Source: Staphylococcus sp. ACRSN (GTDB taxonomy: Bacteria; Bacillota; Bacilli; Staphylococcales; Staphylococcaceae). From it: a stretch of 64,000 nucleotides of DNA. The notes below the pieces were generated by a model. The model saw only the letters and a program-made list of their open reading frames with translations, did no database searches and had not been told where the DNA came from. The DNA lies in assembly GCF_022346615.1 (NCBI RefSeq), contig NZ_JAKRNS010000005.1, positions 62,001 to 126,000 on the forward strand, in the 5' to 3' direction. The position numbers and the translations under genes are program-made. Shown in pieces: positions 27,191-34,733 of the stretch. Every line of letters begins with the position of its first letter. Positions within the stretch are counted from its first letter, which is position 1.

Positions 27191-29008
27191 ATGAAAGCAG
27201 AAAAGTCGATGTTGAAGTTATTTACTACTGGGGCAGCAAGTGTGGTACTGATGATGTCACTTGGAATTGGTAATTTTGCCGAAGCAAGTGCACCAGGAGA
27301 GGGACCGCAGACAGAAAGTACTAAGCAAGGTAATCAAGAACAAGGGATAAAAATACTAAAAGATAAACCGGATGTTGCGCCAGTTCCGGTGAAGAATCAA
27401 CCTAACCGTATAATTACAAATTTTAATGGTGATACAAAATCTGAAATGGCATTCAATTGGTATACTACGGATGAGTTTAAAGATGCGAAAGTATGGGTTT
27501 CAGAAACAGGTGATTTTAGTGATGCTAAATCATTTGATGCCACTCCGAAAAAAGTGATTTCTAAATACATAGAGAGGGATAAAAATGGGAATTTCATCTT
27601 TGCAGATGTGGAAAAAGATGATGAAGGAAAAGCAGTAAAGGATAAAAATGGCCAAGAAAAAATAAATGGTTACTATACAGATGAACATGCAAGTGGTCCT
27701 GAATGGACAAGAGGAGACTTGCAAGGCAAGACTGAAATGACCAACATAAAAGAATATAACTATAAAGCTAAAGCGACTGGACTTAAGCCTAATACAAAAT
27801 ATTATTATAAGGTTGGAAGTGCAAGTGGCACACAGAGTCAGGTAGGTCAGTTCCAAACATCTGGAGCTAAGGGAGATCCTTTTAAATTTGTGCAATATAC
27901 AGATACACAAAATGCATTTTGGAATGAACATGTTAGAAATGAGGCACAGTTTGGTGCGGATACTTTAAACCAAGCGATACAAACTGCAGGTAATCCAAAC
28001 TTTGCTTTACATACAGGCGACTATGTAGAAACTGCAGAAGTAGAAGATGAGTGGTTAGACCTATATGAGCAATCACGACCATCATTTATGTCATTACCAA
28101 TCGCAACTGCTGCAGGTAATCATGATGAATATGCTTTAAGTGAAGAAGATGGGAAATTACTAGATTCCTTTAACCAGCATGTGAATGTGCCGAAAGAAAA
28201 CAATGCTGTTAACGGTGGTTCATATTACTCATTTGATTATAACGGTGCGCATATGGTAGTAGCCAATACGAATGATAATAAGAAATCTAAAGATAATCCA
28301 GATGAAAAAGCAATAGGAAAAGAACAGATGGAATGGATTAAATCAGATATTAAGAAAGCCAAAGCCAATGGGGCTAATTGGATTGTGCTAAATCTTCATA
28401 AACCAATGTACTCAAAATCATACCATGCATTATCAGATGAGGATGTACGTAAAATTCGTGATGAGTTAACGAAACAAATAGATGAACTAGATGTTGATTT
28501 AGTATTGCAAGGACATGACCATGTATTATCACGTACGCATCCGTTGGAGCATACTTCGACGAAAAATAGTTTTGTAAATGCGAAAAAAGAAGATGCGAAA
28601 CAAGTACTCGGTGATGATAATGTAGAATATTATGATAAGCCTAAAGGTTCTGTATATGTACTACCTAATACAGGAGGAACGAAAGCGTATGACAATATAT
28701 ACGATAGATCTTTAGAGCACATTAAGAAGGTGCGTCCAGAATTAAGTGACCTAACACAAGATAAATTAGATCACTATAATAGCTTGTTCGCATTAGGTAA
28801 ACAGCCACATAAATCGAAAGCATTTGAAAAGAGTCATGAGAATGATAGAAATGCATCTGAACAAAACTTTTCTGTTTATGAAGTTGAAGGAGATAAACTT
28901 AAAGTTAAGATTTATCAATTGTATGGAGATATTAGCAAAGGTGAACAACGACAAGTGAAATTAGTAGACGAATTTGGAATATTGAAAGGTGATAAATCAG
29001 AAAAGTAA
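27191..29008 (+). CDS. secreted purple-acid-phosphatase-like metallophosphoesterase
   Basis: A 605-residue exported enzyme. A signal peptide ends near AEASA (about residue 34). A fibronectin-like purple-acid-phosphatase N-domain follows ('NFNGDTKSEMAFNWYT', 'KPNTKYYYKVGS', about 72-220), then the calcineurin-like catalytic domain with 'FVQYTDTQ', 'HTGDYVE', 'AAGNHDEY', 'LNLHKPMYS' and 'LQGHDHVLSRTHP', giving the dinuclear-metal ligands D, D, N, H, H and H. The C-terminus is hydrophilic with no LPXTG or membrane anchor, so it is probably released. It should hydrolyse phosphomonoesters outside the cell. A lipoprotein gene follows. Confidence 0.88.
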   Translation: MKAEKSMLKLFTTGAASVVLMMSLGIGNFAEASAPGEGPQTESTKQGNQEQGIKILKDKPDVAPVPVKNQPNRIITNFNGDTKSEMAFNWYTTDEFKDAKVWVSETGDFSDAKSFDATPKKVISKYIERDKNGNFIFADVEKDDEGKAVKDKNGQEKINGYYTDEHASGPEWTRGDLQGKTEMTNIKEYNYKAKATGLKPNTKYYYKVGSASGTQSQVGQFQTSGAKGDPFKFVQYTDTQNAFWNEHVRNEAQFGADTLNQAIQTAGNPNFALHTGDYVETAEVEDEWLDLYEQSRPSFMSLPIATAAGNHDEYALSEEDGKLLDSFNQHVNVPKENNAVNGGSYYSFDYNGAHMVVANTNDNKKSKDNPDEKAIGKEQMEWIKSDIKKAKANGANWIVLNLHKPMYSKSYHALSDEDVRKIRDELTKQIDELDVDLVLQGHDHVLSRTHPLEHTSTKNSFVNAKKEDAKQVLGDDNVEYYDKPKGSVYVLPNTGGTKAYDNIYDRSLEHIKKVRPELSDLTQDKLDHYNSLFALGKQPHKSKAFEKSHENDRNASEQNFSVYEVEGDKLKVKIYQLYGDISKGEQRQVKLVDEFGILKGDKSEK

Positions 29009-29087
29009 ATTATTATATACAGAATTCTGTTACCATTTTGAAAAGATAATCCAATTGTTGCTAGTGACTGTAGTTAGGAGTTTTTGA

Positions 29088-29732
29088 ATGCATAAAATCA
29101 TTTATAGTCTTATATTTATTGTTATGATGGTGACCATTGCAGGATGCCAAGAACAACAAGGCGCTGCTAAGACTAATACGAAAGATAAAATATCTCAAAA
29201 TAAGAATTTAACACAAACAGATAAAGATAAATTAAAAAAGATGATAACCAATCAAGTAGCTGCATATGCTAAAGAGCAAAAATTAGCAGTTACGAATCGA
29301 TATGTAAGTAATGGGAGATATAGCGAAAGTGACTTTTATGCGACAACGACTGATGGTGAAATACAAGTTATTGATAATAATAAGCCAGGGGCTAAACACT
29401 TTAAATTGCATAATGTTACGGGGTTAACGGTTTATACATCTGAAACTGGAAACATAGGATTGGATGATTCAGCAAAACAACTGTCTAATATTGAAGGATA
29501 TAAGTCTGTTGCAAATATGAACCGTCCAATTAAGAAATACTTATTTGCAGATAACGGTAAGGTATATGAATATAATTTTAAAGGTGGTAGTGATGCAACC
29601 TTATCGTCTGGTTTCGCATATAAAGATAGTAATGACAAAGATCCTAATTTAAAGCCCAATGTCATATTTAAAGAAACTGAAAATGATACAATTCGTAAAA
29701 AGTGGTCGAATGTATTCAGAAAATATGAATAA
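29088..29732 (+). CDS. lipoprotein downstream of the phosphatase
   Basis: A 214-residue lipoprotein with lipobox IAGC (cysteine about residue 20), a Lys/Gln-rich linker and a globular domain ('YVSNGRYSESDFYATTTDGEIQVID', 'YLFADNGKVYEYNF') that I cannot name. It begins 79 bases after the phosphatase stop with no terminator between, so the two are likely co-transcribed. A repeat hairpin at 29823-29877 closes the unit. Function unknown. Confidence 0.75.
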   Translation: MHKIIYSLIFIVMMVTIAGCQEQQGAAKTNTKDKISQNKNLTQTDKDKLKKMITNQVAAYAKEQKLAVTNRYVSNGRYSESDFYATTTDGEIQVIDNNKPGAKHFKLHNVTGLTVYTSETGNIGLDDSAKQLSNIEGYKSVANMNRPIKKYLFADNGKVYEYNFKGGSDATLSSGFAYKDSNDKDPNLKPNVIFKETENDTIRKKWSNVFRKYE

Positions 29733-29822
29733 ATGAAAAAATGGTTAACGCGTGATAATTATTGTTATAGAACTTATTCAGTTCTTGTAACAAATTATTT
29801 TCCCAGCAATCATATCTAAAAT

Positions 29823-29877
29823 AAACCGTACACTATGCATAGTCCTATTATTTGGAATAGCATTGGATGTACGGTTT
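29823..29877 (+). terminator. terminator after the lipoprotein gene
   Basis: A 10-bp outer stem (29823-29832 with 29868-29877) with further partial pairing inside and a T tract at its end. Confidence 0.7.
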
Positions 29878-29944
29878 TTGTTTGTGATAATAAGTTTGAC
29901 TAATAAACTCTATAGTACGATGTTTCGTTTCAATTTTTTAGGTT

Positions 29945-30865
29945 TTATTCTTGGTTTGCGTTCAAATTATGATATTGTTGCACGGAATCAGTAAGTTGAA
30001 CTTTATCAATATTATGACCAATCACGACTAAATAATCTTCGATACTAAGGTGAGACGATACAACATCTAGATGATGGTTTGCATACTGAACTAAACTTTT
30101 CACTGCACTATCATCAAAGGTTAGAAAGCCTTTAACCCTGTAAATATTATCAGGTAAGTCTTGTAGCCAATTAATAAAGGACTGTTTATGCCAGGAGTGT
30201 GAAAAATAAAATATTGAGTGACCTATTGTACTATGGATTATTTTTCCACCTTGAAATTGTTCATCTTTTGTTATTTTATTGCTCTTTATATTATCTAGAG
30301 TTACCTTACCATGACTTGTAAGGAAATAAGGTGTATTTGGATGACGTTTAGTTATGCTCTCAATAACCTCTAATAATTGATCAGAAGTAATTAAATCACT
30401 CTTATTTAATACAAAGTTTGAACAATGTGACATTTGAGCGATTATTAAATGCTGTATATCATCTGGTAATTGTTCTAATTTACTATATAGTTGAACATCA
30501 ATTACACTGGTTAAACTTACTACGTTACTAAATGGAGTTAATATGGGTGTTAAACATGCATCGAGAACTTCAAGTGGGTGTGCGATACCACTGCATTCAA
30601 TAAATACAACATCGGGTTGATAATCAATATAAATATCATGTAATTGATCAGTGACATTTGATTTCATTTCACAACAAATACAACCATTAATAATCTCACA
30701 TAAACCTATTGAGTCATCTATGAGATGACTATCTACACTTCTACTACCGAATTCATTCATAATTACTGCAGGTGTTTGACCCTGAGACTTAGCACTATTA
30801 ATAAAGTGATTGAGAGTGGTAGTCTTACCTCCACCAAGAAAGCCACTAATGATGACAATGTCCAT
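29945..30865 (-). CDS. CobW/COG0523-family GTPase metallochaperone
   Basis: A 306-residue G3E GTPase. It has Walker A 'GFLGGGKTT' (8-16), the metal-binding CxCC motif in 'GCICCEM' (C62, C64, C65), Walker B-like 'VFIECSG', base-recognition 'NKSD', and a C-terminal CobW domain. COG0523 proteins deliver metals to client enzymes; a zinc-linked subgroup (YciC/ZagA, ZigA, ZNG1) works under zinc starvation. It is the last gene of a four-gene leftward operon (five bases after the deaminase gene). The neighbourhood with a metal-channel-like protein and a palindromic operator favours a metal-starvation role over cobalamin synthesis, for which no genes are present. Confidence 0.88.
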   Translation of the reverse strand: MDIVIISGFLGGGKTTTLNHFINSAKSQGQTPAVIMNEFGSRSVDSHLIDDSIGLCEIINGCICCEMKSNVTDQLHDIYIDYQPDVVFIECSGIAHPLEVLDACLTPILTPFSNVVSLTSVIDVQLYSKLEQLPDDIQHLIIAQMSHCSNFVLNKSDLITSDQLLEVIESITKRHPNTPYFLTSHGKVTLDNIKSNKITKDEQFQGGKIIHSTIGHSIFYFSHSWHKQSFINWLQDLPDNIYRVKGFLTFDDSAVKSLVQYANHHLDVVSSHLSIEDYLVVIGHNIDKVQLTDSVQQYHNLNANQE

Positions 30866-30870
30866 ATGTG

Positions 30871-31413
30871 TTACACATCCTTTGCTTCTTTGTCTTTAAA
30901 GCTCATACTTCCAGTCGTAGTGGCTTGTCCCTGGTATTTACCTTTATATGGCTTTGTACTAGGAGATTGAGTCTTAGCAATAACAACTTGGCATATTCTT
31001 AGATTTTCTTGGATTGTTAAATCGAAGTTATTGGCATTATATAATTCTAAAGTGATATTCCCTTGGAATCCTGGGTCAACCCAACCAGCGTTTTGTATAA
31101 AGAGTCCTGCACGTCCAATTGAACTGCGACCTTCAACGAATGCTGCAAGTTGATTATTTAATTCTATATATTCATTAGTTGTAGCTAGAACAAATGATTT
31201 TGCAGGTATAGTAATTTCATGTGCCTGAATTTCTTTATAGTGAAAGGGTTCTAATATATTTTGACTTGATTCTTGTGATGATTGTGGAAATAGGTAGTGT
31301 TTGCCTAATGTTAAATCTATGGATGCAGGTTCAATATGATTTTCGTGAAATGGAGTGATTTTAATTTTTTCTTGTTGTAAATACTGTTTAATGTCAGTAT
31401 CTGAAAGTATCAT
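30871..31413 (-). CDS. dcd: dCTP deaminase
   Basis: A 180-residue trimeric dCTP deaminase/dUTPase-fold protein. It begins 'ILSDTDIKQYL' and has 'IEPASIDLTLG', the active-site 'EGRSSIGRAGL' and 'AGWVDPGFQGNITLEL' with the catalytic Glu. It converts dCTP to dUTP (or dUMP if bifunctional) for thymidylate synthesis without a zinc cofactor, unlike dCMP or cytidine deaminases. ATG 31413 has AGGAG upstream; the frame extends 19 codons further without a ribosome site. Its place between a FeoB-like channel and a CobW GTPase is unexpected and suggests a metal-independent backup route. Confidence 0.88.
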   Translation of the reverse strand: MILSDTDIKQYLQQEKIKITPFHENHIEPASIDLTLGKHYLFPQSSQESSQNILEPFHYKEIQAHEITIPAKSFVLATTNEYIELNNQLAAFVEGRSSIGRAGLFIQNAGWVDPGFQGNITLELYNANNFDLTIQENLRICQVVIAKTQSPSTKPYKGKYQGQATTTGSMSFKDKEAKDV

Positions 31414-31430
31414 ATAAATGCTCCTTTTTG

Positions 31431-32762
31431 TTAGAATAATTTTAAAAATATAATTGCAACACAAAGACAAATAATAGCTGTAACCATTTGCTTTAAAATA
31501 AGTTTTATACCTAATGAAAGACCTAGTTTTTTAATGATCATGGTGATCGTTACCGAGCACGGAGCGAATGTGGAACTGAACAATATAAGTAAAAAAGCAC
31601 GTTCAGGTGGAATCGAGCGTAATACAGCTCCATTATCTGCATTAAAGAGCAACATTCCGTCTTTTCTGATAAGCGAAAATAAAATTCCTGATGATAAACG
31701 ATTAGGTATGTTTAAGCCAGATGAAACAAAATTAAATATATGAGCAATCCACGTCATTGTTGATGTCATAGTTAATAAACTTGCGAATAAGCAAATTATA
31801 AAAAATATGGGTAATGCTTGTACTAAAAATGATTTGATTATAGTTAAAACTTGTTTAGTTGTTTGGCGTATATTTGGCATTTGTATTGGAGACATTTGAA
31901 AATAATGTGTCGGCAAATGTGTATGTCTATGCCATAATCGCGTGTGAATTAATCCACCTATAAAAACAATGAATAAATAAGGTATAAAAAGCCAAGGCAT
32001 ATGCATTACGCTAAATAGTGAAGCGGTGGCTCCAATTTGATAACTACACGATGAACCGAAACTGATCAAACTTATACAGTTCTGTTGATGACACGCTTTA
32101 CAATGATGTTCAGTATTAACAATAGCCGCAGCGTTACAACCAAATCCTTCAATGACGGGAACAATGTCGTAGCCGGATAGACCAATTTGCTTCATCACTG
32201 GATCAATACTCCAAACAATATAAGATTTAACATTAGATTGTTTGATCAAAGATGTGGCAATACCTATAAAAATAACGACGGGTAGTGCCCATACAATTGA
32301 ATATGTACCGAGTGAGATTATACCGTAGCTATCAAAGAGTATTTGGTCTAAGAAATAAGACCACTCTATTGTGTTAAATTGAAGAAAATGTAGCAGAGGG
32401 TCTGCCCAATAACTTTGTAACTGGTTTGAAATATAATAAGCCAAATATACTGGGACAATAAACATCAATATAATTATTAACCAACTAATACATTTATCAA
32501 CAAATGTAGGTGAAGGTGTCATAATATGTTTTCTAAAATAAAGCAAATGACCTAAAGTTTCTTTTAAGTTTAATTGCTCTGAAGTAATAGGTTTAGTTTG
32601 TCCATTGAACGTAATCGGTAGTTGTTTTTGAACAATGAAATGTCGTAACTGTAATCTGTCATTTATGGATAATTTATGTTGATTTGTAATAATGAATTGA
32701 GGAGAATCATGATCTTGTTGTGTATATTGCCCATTACTAATGTCATAAATTATTTTTAACAT
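31431..32762 (-). CDS. FeoB-like membrane transporter lacking the GTPase domain
   Basis: A 443-residue protein. The first 95 residues are soluble, then about nine membrane segments with two Gate (nucleoside-recognition) regions as in FeoB: 'VIEGFGCNAAAIVNT' with 'SFGSSCSYQIG' corresponds to FeoB 'GFGCNVPA...SCSARLP', and late 'RKDGMLLFN' with 'TFAPCSVTITMII' to the second core motif. The FeoB N-terminal G-protein (GxxNxGKS, DxxG) is missing. Extra cysteine/histidine residues lie in 'HHCKACHQQNC'. It starts inside the stop of the flavoprotein gene. A divalent metal channel energised by another GTPase is a reasonable inference. Confidence 0.75.
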   Translation of the reverse strand: MLKIIYDISNGQYTQQDHDSPQFIITNQHKLSINDRLQLRHFIVQKQLPITFNGQTKPITSEQLNLKETLGHLLYFRKHIMTPSPTFVDKCISWLIIILMFIVPVYLAYYISNQLQSYWADPLLHFLQFNTIEWSYFLDQILFDSYGIISLGTYSIVWALPVVIFIGIATSLIKQSNVKSYIVWSIDPVMKQIGLSGYDIVPVIEGFGCNAAAIVNTEHHCKACHQQNCISLISFGSSCSYQIGATASLFSVMHMPWLFIPYLFIVFIGGLIHTRLWHRHTHLPTHYFQMSPIQMPNIRQTTKQVLTIIKSFLVQALPIFFIICLFASLLTMTSTMTWIAHIFNFVSSGLNIPNRLSSGILFSLIRKDGMLLFNADNGAVLRSIPPERAFLLILFSSTFAPCSVTITMIIKKLGLSLGIKLILKQMVTAIICLCVAIIFLKLF

Positions 32763-33862
32763 GAACAGTTCACTTCACAACAATTGTAATCATCTAAATA
32801 CATTTGATTTTGTTTATAATAATCGATGATTTCTTCTGAAACGACTATATCTTCTCTATGCGCAACTAAATTTGCTAAAACTGCAAAGCGTGCTCGAAAC
32901 TTATAGATATAACAAAGTATTGCTGTATCATGTTCCACGGTAGAACCTACTAAAAAAGTATTTTTAAAAATTGTAGATTCATCATCATTAGTCAGTTTGA
33001 CTATATGTTGATTCGTTTCAAAAAGTGATTGTATTAAAGGGTTCATAGCTGGCCTGAATCCTGTTGCTTGTATTATTTCCTCGGTAATATGTTCATCCGT
33101 TTGTTCATTAATACTTAATCGATAACCTTCTATACACTTTTCAACATTAGTAACAGTTCTATTAATCAATAGCCTAATTGGATAACCATCATTTAAAACT
33201 TGTTTGAATCTTTCATTTGTATATGGCGAGAGACTTATACTTGGATCTGCAACGTTTCCATTGAAACCAGTAGATTTTGATATAATAGTTACTTTTTTAC
33301 CTAACTTCGCTAAATTTATTGCGGCATCAATACCACTTTCATTAGCGCCAATTATGGTTACATCTTGTGATTTAATATTTTTAAAATCATTAATTTCGGT
33401 ATAATGTTGACCAAATTCAAATGGCTTATGTGGAAAACTAAAATCACCAGTTGCAATAAATAAGTATTTACATGTGAAATTACCTTTATTTGTTGTAATA
33501 ACATAACCATTAGTATGAGTATTAACATTTGTTACTAAAGTTTTTGTGTGAATTTTGATTTTATATATATCGGTGATAGCTTTTAAATATTTTTGATATG
33601 ATTGGCCATTAAGATGTTCTTCTTTAAAAGTAAATCCAGGTGACGTATCGGGAGTTATCGCATTTATATCAGGCATCCCAAATCCGTTAGTTGTAAAAGA
33701 TGGTGTGATAAAGCGTGTAGATGACGGCCATTTTTCAAAGGAACTGCCGATATCTGATTTTTCAAGAATTAGTGTATCTCTAATTCCAAATTGATTTAAA
33801 GCTATGTTTAGGCCTATACCAGCAGGGCCAGCCCCTATAATGATTGCTGTCTTTTGTACCAA
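32756..33862 (-). CDS. FAD/NAD(P)-dependent oxidoreductase with Cys-rich tail
   Basis: A 368-residue flavoprotein with FAD-binding 'IIIGAGPAGIGLNIAL' at the N-terminus and a second dinucleotide motif 'VTIIGANESGIDAAINLAKLGK' near residue 170, like flavin monooxygenase/thioredoxin-reductase relatives but without a CxxC redox pair. The last eleven residues, DYNCCEVNCSC, carry four cysteines (361, 362, 366, 368), a probable metal-binding tail. The start is TTG 33862 with AAAGGAGG eight bases upstream. It is the first gene of the operon with the FeoB-like, dCTP deaminase and CobW genes. Possible roles are metal reduction or a thiol-linked metal transfer. Confidence 0.8.
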   Translation of the reverse strand: MVQKTAIIIGAGPAGIGLNIALNQFGIRDTLILEKSDIGSSFEKWPSSTRFITPSFTTNGFGMPDINAITPDTSPGFTFKEEHLNGQSYQKYLKAITDIYKIKIHTKTLVTNVNTHTNGYVITTNKGNFTCKYLFIATGDFSFPHKPFEFGQHYTEINDFKNIKSQDVTIIGANESGIDAAINLAKLGKKVTIISKSTGFNGNVADPSISLSPYTNERFKQVLNDGYPIRLLINRTVTNVEKCIEGYRLSINEQTDEHITEEIIQATGFRPAMNPLIQSLFETNQHIVKLTNDDESTIFKNTFLVGSTVEHDTAILCYIYKFRARFAVLANLVAHREDIVVSEEIIDYYKQNQMYLDDYNCCEVNCSC

Positions 33863-33919
33863 TTTCTAAACCTCCTTTGGATAGACAGGTTGATTAGCAT
33901 TTATTACATATAATAAAGA

Positions 33920-33955
33920 TAAAATCGCAGATCCGCGTAAAGATCTACGATTTTA
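33920..33955 (-). promoter_or_regulatory. 5' UTR hairpin of the flavoprotein operon
   Basis: A 14-bp inverted repeat with one G-U/C-A position (33920-33933 with 33942-33955) lies in the leader between the promoter and the TTG start, followed on the minus strand by T-rich sequence. It could act as an attenuator or mRNA stabiliser. Confidence 0.45.
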
Positions 33956-34012
33956 TTGAACTAAATAAAAATTCCTAGAAGGAAATGTATAAAAATGAAT
34001 GTAACAATCCTG

Positions 34013-34045
34013 TTTTACAAATAGGAATGATTCCTGTTTGTAAAA
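34013..34045 (-). promoter_or_regulatory. 33-bp palindromic operator with Fur-family-like core
   Basis: Two 16-base arms (34013-34028 and 34030-34045) around a single central G differ at one position only. The core TAGGAATGATTCCTG has the 7-1-7 form and the AATNATT centre of Fur/Zur/PerR boxes, with GG/CC in place of the Zur TCG/CGA. It begins four bases after the -10 hexamer at 34049-34054, covering the transcription start, the classical site for repression. A related ATTCCT-AGA-AGGAAAT lies at 33971-33986. Confidence 0.75.
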
Positions 34046-34048
34046 GCA

Positions 34049-34077
34049 ATTATAGATTTTAAATTTAAATAAGTCAA
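34049..34077 (-). promoter_or_regulatory. sigma-A promoter of the flavoprotein operon
   Basis: On the minus strand TTGACT (34072-34077), a 17-base spacer and TATAAT (34049-34054). This is close to an ideal vegetative promoter, which makes repression through the adjoining palindrome likely. Confidence 0.8.
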
Positions 34078-34154
34078 TATAGAAATTAATATTTATTTTA
34101 AAGTGATTGTTTTATATCTATTTGCTATGTAAGGGTATTTTAAGTTGGGGATTC

Positions 34155-34300
34155 TTACATATGTAATGAAAGTGACGAATGTATATGTCAGAGTGAAAAA
34201 GTATTTAGTTTACATGTGTCAAACGATGTTAAACGCGTTCTTATGCTTGTTATCAAAGTCTTTTGATGTATAAAATAATTAGGGTGTTAACATGTGTAAA
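34155..34300. repeat. cluster of TTTACATRTGTAAA-like palindromes (left cluster)
   Basis: Three related motifs lie here: TTACATATGTAA (34155-34166), TTTACATGTGTCAAA (34209-34223) and TTAACATGTGTAAA (34287-34300), with a further half-site near 34324. The same motif recurs at 39509-39630. The remainder of the 34078-34690 gap is AT-rich without any supported gene. Confidence 0.5.
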
Positions 34301-34690
34301 GTTAAAATTATTCAGGGGAATTATGTGTAAATGGTGATTGTTCATTGATAATTAGAAACAGATATTATTATTAGGTGACAGTTTTTAATGCATAATGATT
34401 TCTAGTACCTAATAAGTGTACCTTAGTTTTATTTTAATTGTATGGGAATAAAGTAATTAATAACATCATAAGAATATAAATATTTAAGTGGCTAAAACAT
34501 AAAAAGTTAGAAAAAGAAGTATGTATATTTAAGATAGAGAGAAAAATATTTTATGCTTAAGATTGTTGATTATTGTGATTTAGTTAAAAATTAGCGAAGA
34601 ACGAAATTTAAATAATATGAAGTGAATGCAGAGAAACTATAAAAATTAAGTAATTTACAAAACAGTATGAAAAACCTTATTAAATAAATG

Positions 34691-34723
34691 ATAAGACTCC
34701 TACTCATTTTGAGGGAGTCTTAT
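34691..34723 (-). terminator. terminator of the oxidoreductase operon
   Basis: A 10-bp stem (34691-34700 with 34714-34723) with an additional inner CTCA/TGAG pairing, eleven bases after the stop of the minus-strand gene at 34734. Confidence 0.8.
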
Positions 34724-34733
34724 ATTGTATAAA

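Noticed and set aside
27530..27931. Minus-strand frame of 133 codons with hydrophobic stretches
   Set aside because: It is antisense to the phosphatase gene; hydrophobicity results from complementing Lys/Glu codons.
34166..34273. 35-codon frame in the large gap (starts MKVTNVYVRV)
   Set aside because: No ribosome site and no composition typical of a real gene; its ATG is part of a palindrome.
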